This document shows, one piece after another, positions 36,415-46,995 of a DNA stretch of 64,000 nt (its first letter is position 1; the number at the start of each line of letters is the position of its first letter). Both the position numbers and the translations under genes were made by a program. Location: positions 62,001 to 126,000 of the forward strand of contig JACGCM010000674.1 of the NCBI GenBank assembly GCA_014058105.1. The letters run 5' to 3'. This DNA is from Kingdonia uniflora (lineage: Eukaryota > Streptophyta > Magnoliopsida > Ranunculales > Circaeasteraceae). The notes beneath the pieces are model-generated. The model had not been told where the DNA came from. It saw nothing but the letters and a program-made list of their open reading frames with translations, and ran no database searches.

Positions 36415-37440
36415 TTACCTCAAGTGCCTCTCCAAACTAAAAGCAGATGAAATGCTCCGTGAATTACTTGAACGAACTTGTGGCTCCCATGTCGCAGGTC
36501 GATCACTGGCAAACAGAGCTATTACACAAAGAGTATTCTGGCCTAGCATGCGTAAGCAAGCAGAGGAGTACTCACATAGATGTGACACCTGCCAAAAGTA
36601 TGGACATATGATATGCACCCCTGCGCTCGAACTCCATGAAAGTAAGATGTTTTGGCCATTCAAAAGATGGGCACTTGATCACGTCGGCGAATTCCCTAAC
36701 TCTTCAGGTAACCGCCGTCACCTACTTATAACTACCGATTATTTTGCGAAATGGGTAGAAGAAATTCCACTGTGTCGAACCAGAGGAGAAGATGTCATCT
36801 CTTTTATCTAGGAACACATCATCACTTGGATTGGGTTCCCCCACCTAATTCATATCGATAACGGGCCCCAATTTGTGGGGAAAAAATCGTAACCTTCCTC
36901 AACCAACATAATATCATCCAGTCATCATCTAATCCTTACTATCCTTAAGGCAATGGCCAAGCCGAAATTACCAACAAAACCATCGTGGATGGACTCAAAA
37001 AATGGCATCACTCACAGAAAAAAGAGAATTGGGTTCAAGAACTACCTCATATCCTATGGGCATATCGTACTACTCCTAGGCAGTCAATAGGATGTACCCC
37101 ATTCCTCCTTGCCAATGTCACTGAGGCCATCATTTTTTCTGAATACCATCATCCAGGTCGAGATCACGAGCTGACTGATGAGGAAAATGAGTTGAGAACC
37201 TTAATATAATCGATAAAAGAAGGGATCGCGCCATCGCTAACCTAGGTCGATATCATCATATGCTAGCCAGGTCGTACAACAGTTGAGTCTGAAATCGCAC
37301 CTTCCAAATAGTTGATCTCGTCCTCAGAGAGACTCCTCAATATTGCAAAGAGCCTCATGCTAGAAAATTAGTCGACAATTGGGAGAGTCCATTCATTATC
37401 ACAGGTCACTCAAGCCTGGGATCATATTATCTCATGACAA
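36415..37440 (+). pseudogene. Gypsy C integrase
   Basis: The zinc-binding part is readable (GRSLANRAITQRVFWPSM, CDTCQKYG), as are KRWALDHVGEFPNSSGN, LITTDYFAKWVEEIPL, IDNGPQFVGKK, GNGQAEITNKTIVDGLKKW and LWAYRTTPRQSIGCTPF. A 119-codon open stretch covers 36452-36811. Stops and a frameshift near 36885 break the catalytic core. Confidence 0.87.
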
Positions 37441-37445
37441 AAGAA

Positions 37446-37531
37446 GGAATCCCCATTTGAAATCCTTAGAACACTAGGCGACTGAAGCGGAATCCCCATT
37501 TGAAATCCTTGGAACACTAGGCGACTGAAAC
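37446..37531 (+). repeat. 43-bp tandem duplication
   Basis: GGAATCCCCATTTGAAATCC and the bases up to GGCGACTGAA occur twice in a row with a 43-bp period and two or three differences. It lies at the end of the pol region of gypsy C. Confidence 0.85.
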
Positions 37532-37740
37532 GGTATTATCGTCAAGCATCTTACTACCCCATTTCCGTTTCTCATTTTTGTTCTTTTATTTTCCCAATTC
37601 CAAAAGTGAGATCTTCATCTCCATCCAATGTAAATTCTGAACTGATCAATGAAACTTCCAATTTTTTCACAACATCTCTCTACTTACGTAGATTCAACCA
37701 CATTCTGTATATTAAAGCATAGATAATACTAGCTTTCAAT

Positions 37741-38335
37741 ATATCATTATACCAGTTAAATCAAGGATAACACTTGGTTTGGCTGACTTTACAAAATCTC
37801 TGCGATTGAAGCAAATGTAAAAACTTATTTTATATCAAAGACTCTACCAAACATGAGATAAGGCAAAGGTAATACTAGCCTTTATCTACTTCAACTTGTT
37901 TGGGTCATTATACTAGTTAAATCAAGGATAACACTTGGTTTGGCTGGCTCTACTAAATCACTGCGATTAAAACAAATGTAGAAACTTATTTCATATCAAC
38001 GACTCTAACAGGCATAAGATAAGGTAGAGGTAATACTAGCCTTCGTCTCCTTCAATATGTCTGCAATATTACTACAGTTAAATCAAGATTCACTTGGTAT
38101 TGCTGACTCTACTAAATCTTTGCGAATGAAACAAATATAGAAACTTGTTTCATATCAGCGACTCTAATAGGCATAAGATAAGGCATAGGTAATACCTGCC
38201 TTCATCTCTTTCAATATGTCTGCAATATTACTACAGTTAAATCAAGATTCACTTGGTTTGGCTAACTCAACCCATCTCTGTGATTAAAACAAATATAAAA
38301 ACTTGTTTTATATCAAAGACCCCACCAGACAACAA
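37741..38335 (+). repeat. Tandem array, about 160-bp unit, 3.6 copies
   Basis: Units begin at 37755, 37916, 38077 and 38236 with AGTTAAATCAAG, giving periods of 161, 161 and 159. Each unit contains ACACTTGGTTTGGCTG or a variant, AAACTTRTTTYATATCA and AAGATAAGGYA. The array lies between pol and the antisense ORF of gypsy C. Tat-type elements are known for tandem repeats in this region, which can seed satellites. Confidence 0.9.
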
Positions 38336-38794
38336 GACTTTCATTAATCGATCTCGGGTATATTACAGAGACTAATCTGTCCAACACCTAGCTTCATGTA
38401 TTTTACAAATAATAAGCTTTTCAGTACTTTTGCAAGTTTTATGTCATTCAGGCACTCTGACACATCAAATCCTTCAGTTCGTCCTGCTTCAGTGATCTTT
38501 CACCCTGATGCAAAACAGAAATTGGAACCAACAAAAAGCTTCACTCACATGAGTTTGGTCGAAGTCTTGTCAGAGTTCAAAGGGAAATTAAGCAAGTAGT
38601 AGACTTCGTGCTGGCACTAACTCTTCAAACTGAAGGTCTACTGAGCGCCAAAACGTAATAGAAATGCAAAAATGGACTTCCACTGATTGTCTCCCTCCTC
38701 CACTGCCATCACCTCCTCCTCTGAAACCGCTACCTCTAAAGAGTTGGTAGAGATGAAGAGGGCACAACTTTAAAATCCATGGTGATACAAGAAA

Positions 38795-39097
38795 TCAGCA
38801 TAACTGCCCCGCAATTTTGCCTATCCCTACATCTAACCACCCAACCTTATCCTCCGCCATAGTACGGAGACAAGCCCAACGTTCCTCGCCTGTCAAGACA
38901 ACGACGTGAAACTTCCACTTATAGTAGAATTCCTCCTCGGCTTCAACCGCTTTGTCTTCCGACATGCCTTGATAAGTTGGAGGAACAGGAGCGGGTATCG
39001 ACATCTCCAAAGATTGGTCACCAAAATATTTCAACTTCAACCTCAGGATTTCAGACGCAATCCTCTCTTCAAGGACCATCCTCCGAGTCTTCACCAT
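38795..39097 (-). CDS. Antisense ORF next to the 3' LTR of gypsy C
   Basis: A 100-codon ORF from ATG at 39097, beginning MVKTRRMVLEERIASEILRL and ending in IAGQLC. It contains KLKYFGDQSLEM, PPTYQGMSEDKAVEAEEEF and an acidic middle. An equivalent reading frame, also starting MVKTR, sits at the same place in gypsy B (47270-46996). No known domain was recognised. As the frame is open in an otherwise decayed element, it may be intact or simply short. Confidence 0.5.
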   Translation of the reverse strand: MVKTRRMVLEERIASEILRLKLKYFGDQSLEMSIPAPVPPTYQGMSEDKAVEAEEEFYYKWKFHVVVLTGEERWACLRTMAEDKVGWLDVGIGKIAGQLC

Positions 39098-39421
39098 TTT
39101 TAATATTTCTAAGAATTTTACAGATTACAAGCGTACTCTGCTTCAAGGATTCGATACATATACTATTTATATAACCCTATATTTATTGTGCAGGTACATT
39201 TTACCAAGTGTCATCATTTATTACAGACACAACTTTTCAAAATCATAACCGTCAAATATATCAGCATCCACATCCTCATTAAATACACGTCATTTCCTCA
39301 TAACCCGCATAACTTCTACACAATCAAAGCCATCATTACTCCATTTCAATTATCAAGAACTTTAACCCAAATACCAATTACAACAGATCATTTCTCAACC
39401 AAAGCCATTCGTGACTTCGGT

Positions 39422-39435
39422 TGCGAGGGGGCGAT
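39422..39435 (+). other. Polypurine tract of gypsy C
   Basis: TGCGAGGGGGCGAT directly before the TG of the right LTR. It primes plus-strand synthesis. Confidence 0.75.
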
Positions 39436-40057
39436 TGAAGGGACCTATCCCTCGATCTCACCTAAAGATGAGCTGTCACCAGTTTGAATCACCTACATCT
39501 CAGACTTACGTATTTTTAACATAACTTCCCCAGTCACATATTCAAGCCTACCCCACGAACTGGTTAAGAACATGGTCCAATCTTAAATTAAAAAGTCTTA
39601 TCTAGACAAAGACACCTGTCTTTTATGAACTTGTCAGTTACTCAGTCAACTGCCACTAACCACATTGTTTAGAAAACGTGCTCCAGCACGATGAAGAGCT
39701 GCGTAGAAGGCCTATATAAATAAAAAGTTCCATAAGAGACATGGACCAAAAAAATTACACAGGAGATCATCAAGAAGCTACTTATTCTAGATTATCATCA
39801 ATATTAAAACTTCTTAGGTACACGGTTCAAACATTTCTATATCTTGAGATCACTTATAAAAAGATATCTGCCTCAAGCAATAAAGATACTTTAACAAAAA
39901 TCATCTACTCGAGGTCGTGGTTTTTTACCTATTCAGAGGTTTTCCACTCTAAAATCACCTGTATCATTTCTTAGTTTCTATTAGAATATTATTCCAGGTT
40001 CATTGGTATAATAACGAATTCCAAGCCATTTCGAGCTTACAGAATTTGCCCATTATA
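39436..40057 (+). repeat. Right LTR of gypsy C
   Basis: 622 bp, collinear with the left LTR, ending CCATTATA. GTGGG follows, the right copy of the target duplication. Confidence 0.92.
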
Positions 40058-40261
40058 GTGGGAATCTGGTACATCTCCTCATGATTATCCTCCATAAGTA
40101 TCTATACAATTATAAAGAAACAAGGAAACATGAAGAAACATGGTAGCACAACATTGTAAGAAATGCGAAAGAGTATATGTAATATCAGATAACCATTTTG
40201 GTTTTGTGCAAATCAGAAGGAAAAGTTAAAACTGAAAAAAAGTATGAATTTGATATACTGA

Positions 40262-41700
40262 CATTTCTTAGGAGCTTCTCTATTGTTGCTTGCATGTAAT
40301 TTTTGTATTTGGTCCTCAATAGAACAGTAATTCCATTCAACTGCTCCCCAAATACCAACTTTTTATCTTCAGTTAAAGGCACACAGGATGCTCAAGGCTT
40401 GAATATATCTTTAACTCGACAGTGTAGAACATCAAGAACTCTTTTGATAGTGTTCAAAAATATTCCCAGCTACCATAATAAATACAGGTTACAATCCTCA
40501 ATCAAAAAGAGGAAGACAGCAAAAGACAAACTATAATTTTTCATATCTCTAGAGACATATCTGAAAAAAATTATTTTCCGTTCTAATAAAATGGTTTTGA
40601 GTAAAGTTCGTATTGAAATACTCACTTGATTAGTGACAGAATAAAGTGTTGTAGATTGTCTTCTTGTAAGTTTCTGGACATAAAAGTCAAGCTTCTTGGG
40701 GATGCTATCTTTTAATGGAGTCAAAATGTCGTTGTACTGCTTTTCCAGAGCTTTTATGACCGCTCGTTCTACAATTGCGAGAACCTTCAAAGGCCAAATA
40801 TATTCAAGTATCAGAAAAAATTGTGTATTAGAACAATGGCAAGCAAAAAACTCATTTCTTTCATTGTGCAACCAATCCATAACCCATAAGTAGTTTCTTT
40901 CCCCTTAATACAACCAATTTCATGATATGGACGACATTTACACAAAATATAGTAAAATATTTCAAAAAGACCGTGAAACATATATTAATACATAGTTACT
41001 TTAATTATCAAATTAGTTGGTATGTCATTTGAAACAAAGTGATTAAAAAAAACCAGATTAATTTAAATCCCAAGCCACAAAAGGTTATTATATGATGAAC
41101 TTTGATCAACAGAATATCCTCCGTTCAGTAGCTAATAATTTGTTTAATAGAGAGAATGATTGAAGTCTTAGCTTCACACATGATATAACTTATCTCAGTT
41201 ACTAAGGTATGCAAACTTAACTCTATTTCATTAGTAAACTCCGTATTGGATATTAGTGGATAGTGGTACTTACATTTTCGAAGATCAGTGAGTATTAAGG
41301 CCACCGGTTAATAACATCTTCATACTCAATGAGAAAATCTTTAATTTTCTCATACATATCCTCATCAAATGGTGAAGTGGAGTGATTAGTAGTTACTCCA
41401 GACCATGGTACCTACACCAAGAAATAAACAAAATAAGAAGACATGACTATTATTTGAATGTCTGTAATTGCGTGCATGTACTGTGTACGTACCAGTGCAT
41501 CTGTGCGAGTGCAAGTGTAGAGAGAGAAAGAGAGAGAGAGAGAAACATTCTCTGTCTTACAAAGATCTAGCAGGCTAAAAGCTGGTTCATAAAGACAAGT
41601 TGCAGTACCTTGGAAGTATGTGCTGATTGTGAATATTGATGTCTGTCTAATCTTATTGCTTATGTTTAAACACAAGTTCTTCATCTTGATATATGCTGTG
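40262..41700 (-). pseudogene. Captured UNC13-like (DUF810/PATROL1-type) gene fragment
   Basis: Four exon pieces with splice borders read in order on the minus strand. The first, 41700-41550, reads MKNLCLNISNKIRQTS. The second, 41400-41278, follows TTGGTGTAG and reads FDEDMYEKIKDFLIEYEDVI. The third, about 40800-40626, reads VERAVIKALEKQYNDILTPL and QKLTRRQSTTLYSVTNQ, and ends in GTGAGT. The last, 40475-40262, reads LGIFLNTIKRVLDVLHCRV and VLLRTKYKNYMQATIEKLL. This is the MUN/DUF810 region of plant UNC13-like proteins, which act in membrane trafficking. A TGA replaces a Trp codon near 40400, so the copy is dead. Confidence 0.82.
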
Positions 41701-41975
41701 GAGATGCTCATGGGATCCATCAGTAAAGTTTTTATGTTGTTCGACATAAACTCATCGGTCTCAGCCATGTGTCTTCTACACCATTTTGTGGCAGCTGTCT
41801 GTACACAAATAAATAAATTAGTTAAGCACCTCCTTAATTTAAGATGAGTTCAAAATCAACTGTATTGGATAATCGTTGGTCTGAAAGCATCTATTAAGGC
41901 CATGATCAGGTTACTCTACACAGTGACCCAACTATTGGAAAAACTTTGACAAGTAGAAGTACGAGAAAGAATATA

Positions 41976-42170
41976 TTACCAGCCTACAACATGTTGTGCA
42001 GTGCTGTCCAATAGTACCAACAACAACAAAGAAACATAGCGAACAGCTAGCTTGATGTCAGCATCATCCATGATAATTATGGCATTTTTCCCACTTAATT
42101 CAAACAAACATTTCCCAGACCTTTCGTTTACCGTTTGTTGAACCATGGATTTTCTTATACTACCATATTG
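41976..42170 (-). pseudogene. Captured ALDH7-type aldehyde dehydrogenase exon
   Basis: The minus strand reads MVQQTVNERSGKCLFELSG, then NAIIIMDDADIKLAVR. After a one-base frameshift it reads VVVGTIGQHCTTCCRL, then a GTAATA donor at 41979. This is the region leading to the catalytic Cys of family 7 aldehyde dehydrogenases (antiquitin type). The frameshift and the captured context show it cannot encode an enzyme. The rest of the ALDH gene is absent. Confidence 0.85.
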
Positions 42171-42472
42171 GATATTACTCATAAGACTCTGGCGCTTATA
42201 TATGACTTGCTAGGTTATGTATCCAGAGTCAGCTAAGCCAGATTTTTAAAGCTCAAACACCATTGTCCTAAATCCTAATCCTTTTTTGACGACAATCAAA
42301 AGATAAAAGAAAGACTTATTTCACAAATGTACTAAGTGACTAAATCTTGTTAAGCGGCAGATAAATTTCAGGATGTTGTACCATCTCATAATTCCTTCTT
42401 TTAGTTCGAACGTGTTTTTTTCGATTATATTAGAAATAAATGACTATAAGAAGCAGATGTGAGTAGACATAC

Positions 42473-42690
42473 CAACATGGTCCAATGAACTCGCCAGCTT
42501 TGATCTTTCCCACGCTCTCTGTAAATGATAAACTAAGAAAGGTAAGAGAAAATAAATTAAAGTTAAGATAGGCATCAAAGGGTACCTGTATCATGGGTTT
42601 TCCAAGAATTTGAACAAGTGGTTTGCCCTCAAATCTCAAAGAAGCGTATCGAGCAGGTATGATCCCAACAACACGGCTCCTGAACTTGCT
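42473..42690 (-). pseudogene. Captured CMP-KDO synthetase fragment (two exons)
   Basis: The exon at 42690-42586 reads FRSRVVGIIPARYASLRFEG and KPLVQILGKPMIQ, followed by GTACCC. The exon at 42518-42473 follows TTTACAG and reads RAWERSKLASSLDHV, then GTATGT. Together they match the N-terminal nucleotide-binding part (IIPARxxSxRxxGKPL) of 3-deoxy-manno-octulosonate cytidylyltransferase, the KdsB-type enzyme that activates KDO for rhamnogalacturonan II. Only two exons are kept. Confidence 0.85.
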
Positions 42691-42856
42691 AGATCAAGGA
42701 AATATGAAGAGAGCGTGAGCTCGAGCTACAACTACAACTGCAAAAGCAATATGATAATAAAGGCCCATGAAATACTAACAATACAGTAAAATTAATGCAG
42801 CACTAGCAAAATCCTAGAGGATCACAAATTTGTTAAGGTAAAATTATTCTTTTAAC

Positions 42857-42944
42857 CTCTCTTAAAGCTGAGCTGATCAAATAAGGGGATTGCCTGCTTA
42901 ACAAAATATGCTAAAAGCTCAAGTACATCCAAAGGTGGTACTTC
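42857..42944 (-). pseudogene. Captured exon, unidentified (second of two)
   Basis: It follows an acceptor TTGGTGTAG and reads EVPPLDVLELLAYFVKQAIP, then LFDQLSFKR, with a GTTAAA donor. It joins in phase 0 to the exon ending at 43375. The gene of origin is not recognised. Confidence 0.5.
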
Positions 42945-43374
42945 CTACACCAAATAGTAAAGAGAGTTAGGCCGCATGAGAACAAGTAGTTCCGGATTCA
43001 CACCACTCATCGAATTAAAATTTACATATAATACAATTCGAAGTAGAAGAGAGAGCAACAGGTTTAAAATAAAGATTTTGGATTCTACCTTGGGCACTTA
43101 AAAAAAACTCTTCGCGCTTACATGTAAGTTAAGTGTCAAATTTTCTAATTACGATGCAAAGCAATTGCCGTAAAAGGCAATCGTTCACAACTTGAAATGG
43201 ATAAGTTGAATAAGAAAACAAAGATTCCCAGAGGTTCAAAAAATATCAAGGGTTGCCAAATATGTAGAGGCACCTCATTAAGTAACGAAGACTATAATGG
43301 ATCTACCTGAATAATGGTTAAACAATAATAGCTCACAGTAGAGCAAAAAAATAGTAAGTAGACCAACTTCATAC

Positions 43375-43560
43375 CTGAACAACTGCATGTCCCTTATCCG
43401 TGATTTCAACTGGAACAATAACCCAAGAACTATACGAAGAGTTGTAATCCTTATGCCAATACGACGTACGACGAACTATTATCCTTCTCCCTCCTCCTTT
43501 ATCCGGGCTTGGGACCGGCAATGAAACCATATAGTTCCATCGGCGGAATTAAAAATGGTT
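43375..43560 (-). pseudogene. Captured exon, unidentified (first of two)
   Basis: Open for more than 54 codons on the minus strand: RWNYMVSLPVPSPDKGGG, RRIIVRRTSYWHKDYN, then WVIVPVEITDKGHAVVQ. It ends CAG followed by GTATGA, a good donor. The next exon at 42944-42857 continues the frame. I cannot name the family. Confidence 0.5.
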
Positions 43561-44489
43561 TTACCTAAGAAAACAAATTAGTTAGTAATCAAGATATAGA
43601 TGCAAAGGTCTAGCAGCTGAAAATATAGTAAAATTCCCCTATCAATAAATAATAGAGTTCAAACTCTTAACGTGATATAGCGTAAAAGGTCTAGCAAAAA
43701 AAATAAAAAATAAAAACCATATTGTGGATTGTCAAAACTTAATCCTTGATAATAAATAGGGTTGGCCAAGACACGAATGATCCGATTGCATCGCCGATGG
43801 TTTCATGTTCTCTCCCACTAAGTATCATATCCTCTTTTATAGCTGTTTGAATACTCACCTTCGACATTCCATCTCCTAAAGGTGTACCGTGTACTTTACA
43901 TCACTTTTTGAGTTTGAAGAAAATCATAGAGGAAATAGTTGATCAACCTTATGACACTTCAAACTCTAAGACAATACTTCTCGCCTATAGAATCTGCATC
44001 ACTCTTCTATTTTCTTGCCTTCTAGTTTGCTGCTTAGTCATAAGGCACCCTATTCCAGTATCTAAGTAAACGGGAACATTTCTTCAGAACAGATACAAGG
44101 TTGTTTTCAGTCTCCACTAAGGTTATAATGAAATTACAAAATGGGATGAGACGGTATTCTAAGCTTCTGCCGAGGACCCCAGGCTAGTAGCGGACATGAC
44201 AAAACTTTGTCAGTCTTTCTCTTGTCCGCATTCCTCCATACTTGCACGCCTAGGTTCAGAAATTCAAGACCACACCAAAGGGAGAGAACAGAGAATCCTA
44301 CCTCAACTCAGCACAAAAGGAGCCTAAGTAAAAGAACCACAAGAAAATAGACATTACGGGGAGATATCAAAATAAGTCTACTCCCCTAGGGTGTGCTGCG
44401 GAAATGATCTTGTGGTTGGCATATGGATTAGAATTACCTTCACTAGGGATTGGATTTACCTTCACTAGGATAGATCTTGCATCGTTCAG
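43561..44489. other. CACTA 2 interior without a recognised fragment
   Basis: Both strands were read; no domain was recognised. The part at 44050-44400 is less AT-rich than its surroundings and may hold further unrecognised captured sequence or intron. Confidence 0.35.
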
Positions 44490-44491
44490 TT

Positions 44492-44710
44492 ATTCAGTTG
44501 CCTTCCTACCATCTTCAGTTGACGAAGGAATGAGATGCTCATCGATTACAATCATGATATCATTGCAAATACTAGACAACCATGACTCAACTTTATTTCT
44601 ATACCCCTTGATTCTCTTAGCGTTTACTTCATTCCCTCTTCCTTCCTCTTTCTGTTCTATCGACAATAAAATCCTCCACGAAGCTCTTTGATAATATAAA
44701 AGCATAAAGG
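44492..44710 (-). pseudogene. Captured 14-3-3 protein fragment
   Basis: The minus strand reads [40 protein letters not shown] and [14 protein letters not shown] before a stop at 44490. This is the helix 3-5 region of 14-3-3 proteins, phosphoserine-binding regulators, including the S-IEQKEE-GN signature. The usual Glu after VES is changed (VESWLSS). The upstream sequence diverges at once, so only about 65 residues of a ~260-residue protein are present. Confidence 0.87.
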
Positions 44711-44762
44711 AAAGATAAATACAAGGTAGAGAATGGGGATAACTCTCCCAACCTATAGGCAA

Positions 44763-45600
44763 ATTGAGAGATTACCTGAACACCAAAGAAACCAACTACT
44801 AAAAAGTCTAGATTTCTACTAAAGAACTCAACCCAAACAGATCTGTACTAAAGAGAATTCAAGGCTAAAACACAAAATCTAGATTAAGCCAAACAACAGT
44901 ATAACTATACAGTTAACAACCCATTATAGTAAAAACAGATCCAATAAAATCCAAAAAAAAAAAAAAATCCAAAGAGAGTGAGGTAAAGTTATAGCCTGCA
45001 AAGATTGAAAGCTCCCCCAATAATTCTTAAGCAACCCTCACCCATCCATATTATCCAATTCTAATTCCCATTCTTCTGCTCATATGACTATATAACTCAA
45101 GTTACAACATAAACAAAATTATAAAACCAAAATATAAAATCAGAGATCAATTAAGAATCACAATGCAAGTGTAAGAGATTGCTAAAAATATAAAATTACT
45201 CCAAACGGAATTAAATACTAATTTCTGCTATCCCAAACCTTATAAGAATTTATAAGCAATAAGAATAGTGGGGAATTTGGGGTTACATCGTTAATTAGGC
45301 TATCTAAACCAAATTATGGGGGAAATATTGAAGATTGGCCTGAAGTTAAAGGTGGAAGTTCATACCTGCTCCAATGGCTAATTCTTACAGATTAGGGTTG
45401 AATTGCACCGTAAAAACCTTATAGAAGATTGGACTGAAGTTACGGTTGCCTTACTACGGTGGCTAAGATTTTCTTTATTGGAAAACATCTACTTTCGATT
45501 GTGCCTCCTAAATCTCCTCTCTCGTATTGGGTTGATTATCATCCCACAAAATTCTATAAAAAATCGCATCCTCATTTCTATTTCCCACAACCTCTCTTGT
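44763..45600. other. CACTA 2 right interior, AT-rich
   Basis: AT-rich sequence with an A-run at about 44956-44968 and no recognised domain. It ends in the subterminal repeat region. Confidence 0.4.
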
Positions 45601-45609
45601 ATTTTCCTA

Positions 45610-45860
45610 AATTTTATTAATAGAAACAATGTCATTTAAGCTATTAATGACGTTAGTATAGTATTTTAGATTCAAATGTTTTTATGTCATTTGTTAAAAT
45701 GATGTAATTTACTGCAAAAAATAGCAAGCAACGTCATTTTCTAATAAAATGACTTTGATGCATTAATAAACCTCTTAAGTTACAGAGAAAAACAAAAAAT
45801 ATAACAATCAACATCATTATTAAAAAAAATGACTTTGATTAGTTGACGTCGTAGCCCTTA
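45610..45860. repeat. Right subterminal repeats of CACTA 2
   Basis: Units such as AATGTCATTT, AATGACGTTAG, AACGTCATTTTC and AAATGACTTTGAT alternate in orientation. They mirror the ACGTCATT units at 30225-30530. Confidence 0.7.
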
Positions 45861-45875
45861 TTTGTTGCAGTGATA

Positions 45876-46995
45876 CGACACCTTATCCACATCAAGAACA
45901 CCCCAATTATATCACACCAAATAGAAAATACATAACAACCCTAACACAGTTTTATCGAATTCCTCCCAGAATATAATTCCTTAATCAAATTCCTTCATCC
46001 ATCACATACATACAATTATTGTCTACAATGGATTTAAATCAATCGTCATACAAAGAAGAACACCCTTTGAATCCAAGAAAAATACAAATAGGATACCAAC
46101 CTTGACGATATGTTGCTTAGATATCCTTCTCCTTCGTAACCTTAGCTCTTTCAATGAGAACACTAATCTCCTCAGCACCAATGGTGGAAACAGGCATAAG
46201 AGACAAGTACAGGGAATAGAGAACACAGAAAAAATTTCATAAAAAATAGAGTATGAATAGTCGCTACCTACTGGGGTATTTATAGGCTCTACACGACTGT
46301 TCATCGTACCCCTTTAATATATTCTTTGACTACTCGCCTAGCATAACGCTTAACACGTCTCTTCTCGAAGTCCTGAACCCTCCATCTCCTCAACCCCAAT
46401 AGACCATTACACTGTTGCTCTAAACCATCTAGATACATTTCTACCTCCTTAGTTTTCTCTATCTCCACCAATGCAGTTCTTAAATTTATAAAAAGAGACT
46501 GCACGTCTAATTCCTTATACCTTAATATATCGCCTGCAGGAACACACCTCGCCATTTCAATTAATTTGAACCAATAAAATAATATCTTTTTTTATTATTT
46601 AATTACCTCCGATTTTTACCGAATACTTGCAACCACAATTCGAAATTCAAATTTAAAATATATTTAATAAATTATCATTACTACTCGAACATCGATACAC
46701 ATTGCATCAAAATTTATTATCACCATCGAGAACTTTACATCATAATGTTCAAGGAGTTTTTTTCGACACTACAACAAGTAATTAAAGGGAGAAGAAATCT
46801 TTTACAACTTTTACCATGGCGATGAATTTGGCAAAACAAGTACATTAACACGGTAAAATAAAAATAGAACAAAGATACGATAGCTCTATCCCGTTACACG
46901 ATGGTTACAAATACAGTTGTTTTTACCCAACTGGCTTACAACTACGACAACCACCAGAACGACCCCACAGTTAACCCTGCCCACCAAAGCATCTT
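45876..46995 (-). other. Gypsy B 3' region with a small antisense ORF
   Basis: This is gypsy B sequence resumed after CACTA 2. The minus strand has an 84-codon ORF (46555-46301, starting MARCVPAGDILRYKEL, charged, helix-rich) and an overlapping 93-codon frame (46304-46023). Neither is recognised. They may be parts of a second antisense gene of the element, or chance. Confidence 0.35.

Larger units (their letters stand above)
31173..40057 (+). mobile_element. Ty3/gypsy Tat-type retrotransposon C
   Basis: Two 622-bp LTRs (31173-31794, 39436-40057) start TGTAGGGACC/TGAAGGGACC and end CCATTACA/CCATTATA. Flanking bases ATGGG and GTGGG match at 4 of 5. The PBS is TTTGGCGCCGTTTGTAGG and the PPT is TGCGAGGGGGCGAT. 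Gag, protease, RT, dual RNase H and integrase are in gypsy order, and an antisense ORF lies near the 3' LTR. The LTRs differ at about 11% of positions by eye over 130 bases, less than in B, in line with later insertion. Confidence 0.93.
30207..45872. mobile_element. Pack-CACTA element 2 carrying several gene fragments
   Basis: The ends are CACTACAACAAATATAGG and, on the minus strand from the right, CACTGCAACAAATAAGG; 12 of the first 13 bases match. The 3-bp duplication ATA flanks it (30204-30206, 45873-45875). It sits inside gypsy B and contains gypsy C (31173-40057). Without C it is about 6.8 kb. No transposase is visible. At 40200-44700 the minus strand carries intron-containing fragments of at least four unrelated host genes. 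I infer a Pack-CACTA made by transduplication. Confidence 0.88.

Noticed and set aside
37741..38335. CRISPR-like array
   Set aside because: The repeated units are about 160 bp with no distinct spacers, in plant DNA; it is a tandem repeat.
38396..38599. 67-codon plus-strand open frame in gypsy C (MYFTNNKLFSTF...)
   Set aside because: Overlaps the untranslated 3' region and has no family resemblance or counterpart in gypsy B.
45403..45639. 78-codon plus-strand open frame near the right end of CACTA 2
   Set aside because: No domain, and it runs into subterminal repeats; probably chance.
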